Shown here: positions 62,033 through 64,000 of the stretch, one piece after another
How the letters are laid out: every line of letters begins with the position of its first letter
Position numbering within the stretch: position 1 is the stretch's first letter
Origin: Streptomyces triculaminicus
Lineage (GTDB): Bacteria > Actinomycetota > Actinomycetes > Streptomycetales > Streptomycetaceae
Direction: 5' to 3'
DNA length: 64,000 bases
Assembly (NCBI RefSeq): GCF_017349075.1
Contig: NZ_JAFMOF010000003.1
Location: forward strand, 558,001-622,000
Notes under the pieces: generated by a model
Database searches by the model: none
Told to the model about the DNA's origin: nothing
The model's input: the letters and a program-made list of their open reading frames with translations, nothing else
Program-made: the position numbers and the translations under genes

Positions 62033-63697
62033 GTGCCGCAACCGCTGGACGCCGATGCGGTACGGACCTGGTGCGCGCTGGCGCTCGACGCGCTGGGCCG
62101 GGCCCGCGAGGAGATCGACGCGATCAACGTCTATCCCGTGGCGGACGGCGACACCGGCACCAACCTCTACCTGACCGTCGAGTCCGCCGCCCGCGCCGTC
62201 GACGCGGTCTTCGACGGCCACGCCACCACCGGCCCGGGCTCCCGCCCCGGCCTCGCCGAGGCCGTCCGGGCCATGGCCCACGGCGCGCTCATAGGCGCCC
62301 GCGGCAACTCCGGCACCATCCTCGCCCAGCTGCTGCGCGGCATGGCCGAGGTCCTCGCGGCGGCGGGTGACGAAGAGCACCGCGAAGCCGGCGCCGCGCT
62401 CCTGGGACGGGCTCTCCGCCGCGCCGTGGAGTCCGCGTACGAGGGCGTGGCCCGGCCCGTCGAGGGCACCGTCCTGACCGTCGCCGCGGCTGCCGCCGAC
62501 GCCGCCTCGGCCGTCGCCGGTGACGCCGCCGCCGTCGCCCGCGCCGCCCACGAGCGGGCCCGCACGGCCCTGCAGGACACCCCCGGGCAGCTGGAGGTCC
62601 TGGGCAGGGCCGGCGTGGTCGACGCGGGGGGCAAGGGCCTGGTGGAGGTCCTGGGGGCGCTCGTCGCCGCCCTGTCCGGCGCGACCACCGGCCGCGAGGC
62701 GGCCGCCGCCGGGCCGCCTGCCACGCGCGCGTGGCAGGCCGAAGGCTGCCCCGCCGACCTCGGCGACACCCCGTCGGCCGGCGGCGGGCCCGCCTTCGAG
62801 GTGATCTACCTGCTGGACGCCGACGACGACGCCGTCGCCCGCCTGCGCACCCGGCTCGACGCGCTGGGCGAGTCGCTCGTGGTGGTCGGCGGCGACGGCC
62901 TGTGGAACGTCCACGTGCACGTCGACGACGCCGGAGCCGCCGTCGAGGCGGGCATCGACGCCGGACGCCCGCACCGCGTCCGCATCACCCACTTCGGCGG
63001 CGCCCGCGAGGAGCGCACCCGCGTGCCCGAGCCGGCGCAGCGGGCCGTCGTCGCGGTCGTCCCCGGCGAGGGACTGGCCACCCTGTGCGCCGAGGCCGGG
63101 GCGACGGTCGTCGCCGTACGACCGGGAGAGCAGCCGGCCTGCGGGGAGCTCGTCGAGGCGATCCGGCGGGCGCACGCGCGCGAGGTCGTCCTGCTGCCCA
63201 ACGACGCCGACCTGCGGCACACCGCCGCCGCGGCCGCCGAGCAGGCCCGCGCCGAGGGCGTGCGTGTCGCCCTGATCCCCACCCGGTCCCCGGTCCAGGG
63301 CATCGCCGCCCTCGCCGTCCACGAGAACGCCCGGCGCTTCGACGAGGACGTCGTCGCCATGACCTCCGCCGCCGGCGCCACCCGCTACGCCGAGCTGACC
63401 GTCGCCGAACGGCAGTCCTGGACCATGGCGGGCGTCTGCCAGGCCGGGGACGTGCTCGGCCTCATCGACGGCGACGTGGCCGTCATCGGGACCGACCTGG
63501 CCGCCACCGCCCGGACCGTGCTGGACCGCATGCTGGCCGCGGGCGGCGAGATGGTCACCCTGGTCCTCGGCGAGGGCGTCCCCGACGCCGTCGCCGACGG
63601 CCTGCGCCGGCACGTGCGCCGCGGTCACCTCGCCGTGGACACGGTGGTCTACCACGGCGGACAGCGGTCCGCGCCGCTGCTCATCGGCATCGAATAG
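62033..63697 (+). CDS. DAK2/DegV-fold kinase protein (YloV/FakA-like)
   Basis: A 554-aa protein: N-terminal DhaL/DAK2 domain (about 8-200) with the ATP/Mg motif NVYPVADGDTGTNLYLT and GARGNSGTILAQLLRG, then a C-terminal FakA-type domain. Relatives phosphorylate fatty acids with a FakB partner. GTG 62033 follows GAGGAGGA. It lies before recG, a conserved actinobacterial pairing (rpmB-yloV-recG). Confidence 0.88.
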   Translation: MPQPLDADAVRTWCALALDALGRAREEIDAINVYPVADGDTGTNLYLTVESAARAVDAVFDGHATTGPGSRPGLAEAVRAMAHGALIGARGNSGTILAQLLRGMAEVLAAAGDEEHREAGAALLGRALRRAVESAYEGVARPVEGTVLTVAAAAADAASAVAGDAAAVARAAHERARTALQDTPGQLEVLGRAGVVDAGGKGLVEVLGALVAALSGATTGREAAAAGPPATRAWQAEGCPADLGDTPSAGGGPAFEVIYLLDADDDAVARLRTRLDALGESLVVVGGDGLWNVHVHVDDAGAAVEAGIDAGRPHRVRITHFGGAREERTRVPEPAQRAVVAVVPGEGLATLCAEAGATVVAVRPGEQPACGELVEAIRRAHAREVVLLPNDADLRHTAAAAAEQARAEGVRVALIPTRSPVQGIAALAVHENARRFDEDVVAMTSAAGATRYAELTVAERQSWTMAGVCQAGDVLGLIDGDVAVIGTDLAATARTVLDRMLAAGGEMVTLVLGEGVPDAVADGLRRHVRRGHLAVDTVVYHGGQRSAPLLIGIE

Positions 63698-63732
63698 GCC
63701 GCGTTGTCAGCGGCGTGGTGTGCAATGGACCC

Positions 63733-64000
63733 GTGCCCGCGCTCCAGGAACCTCTGAAGAAGACGCTCGGCGGCAACACCGCGAAGGTGCTGGCCGAGCA
63801 CCTCGACCTGCACACGGTCGGCGACCTGCTGCACCACTACCCGCGCCGCTACGCCGAGCGCGGCGAGCTGACCCGCCTCGCGGACCTGCCGCTGGACGAA
63901 CACGTCACCGTCGTCGCCCAGGTCTCCGACGCCCGTGTGCACAAGTTCAACAACGGCAGGGGCCAGCGCCTGGAGGTGACGCTCACCGACGGCAGCGGCC
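63733..64000 (+). CDS. recG: ATP-dependent DNA helicase RecG, 5' part
   Basis: The gene runs off the window after 89 codons. From GTG 63733 it reads MPALQEPLKKTLGGNTAKVL, then DLLHHYPRRYAERGELTRLA and VTVVAQVSDARVHKFNNGRG, the RecG wedge/OB-domain start. RecG remodels stalled replication forks. 35 bases behind the DAK2 gene. Confidence 0.9.
   Translation, partial: MPALQEPLKKTLGGNTAKVLAEHLDLHTVGDLLHHYPRRYAERGELTRLADLPLDEHVTVVAQVSDARVHKFNNGRGQRLEVTLTDGSG

Overview
The window is typical Streptomyces chromosome: very high GC with G/C at almost every third codon position, many GTG starts, twin-arginine and lipoprotein exports, conservon (cvn) operons and a lysine-rich-tailed HU protein. Gene order closely resembles, from memory, the S. 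coelicolor core region around SCO5511 to SCO5566. This is a core-chromosome segment, not a mobile or phage island; I see no transposase, integrase, CRISPR array or secondary-metabolite cluster.

Layout. 1-8.6 kb: a GGDEF/EAL membrane protein, an attenuator leader with ilvB-ilvN-ilvC, then serA. 8.6-14.3 kb: an accessory patch with a lipoprotein, a GntR/TetR hybrid regulator broken by frame changes, a divergent MFS exporter/TetR pair around a striking 13-bp tandem repeat, and a cytochrome P450 (two frame changes) with its 3Fe-4S ferredoxin. 14.3-18.4 kb: proline catabolism (PucR-type regulator, proline dehydrogenase, P5C dehydrogenase). 18.4-26.7 kb: a 47-aa protein, a secreted purple-acid-phosphatase-like enzyme, leuB, ilvE, a metabolite symporter, and a second attenuator leader (Ile codons) before the citramalate synthase-like gene. 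26.8-32.3 kb: TetR/FAD monooxygenase, a YceI protein and a PL8 polysaccharide lyase. 32.5-45.2 kb: the acetyl-CoA carboxylase beta and epsilon subunits (accB-accE), then two complete conservons in tandem. 45.2-48.5 kb: a small protein, an FAH-family hydrolase, gltX and five tRNAs (Gln-Glu-Glu-Gln-Glu). 48.6-50.5 kb: a coupled MEDS-STAS / MEDS anti-sigma-like pair. 50.5-64 kb: ndgR with divergent leuCD, hupS, cofC, plsC-gpsA-ddl, a DUF3515 protein, a stand-alone Lrp ligand domain, thiL, thiD, rpmB, a DAK2-domain (yloV/fakA-like) gene and the start of recG.

Functionally, most branched-chain amino-acid synthesis is spread over this one segment (ilvBNC, leuB, ilvE, cimA, leuCD, with the regulator ndgR). 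Two of these units carry a transcription-attenuation leader whose peptide is rich in the relevant amino acids. GltX lies immediately upstream of tRNAs for glutamate and glutamine, the two tRNAs a non-discriminating GluRS charges. The two conservons share a 187-bp block of identical DNA in their GTPase genes, pointing to gene conversion. Several genes, regulators above all, begin at ATG/GTG six or seven bases after a -10 hexamer and are probably leaderless.
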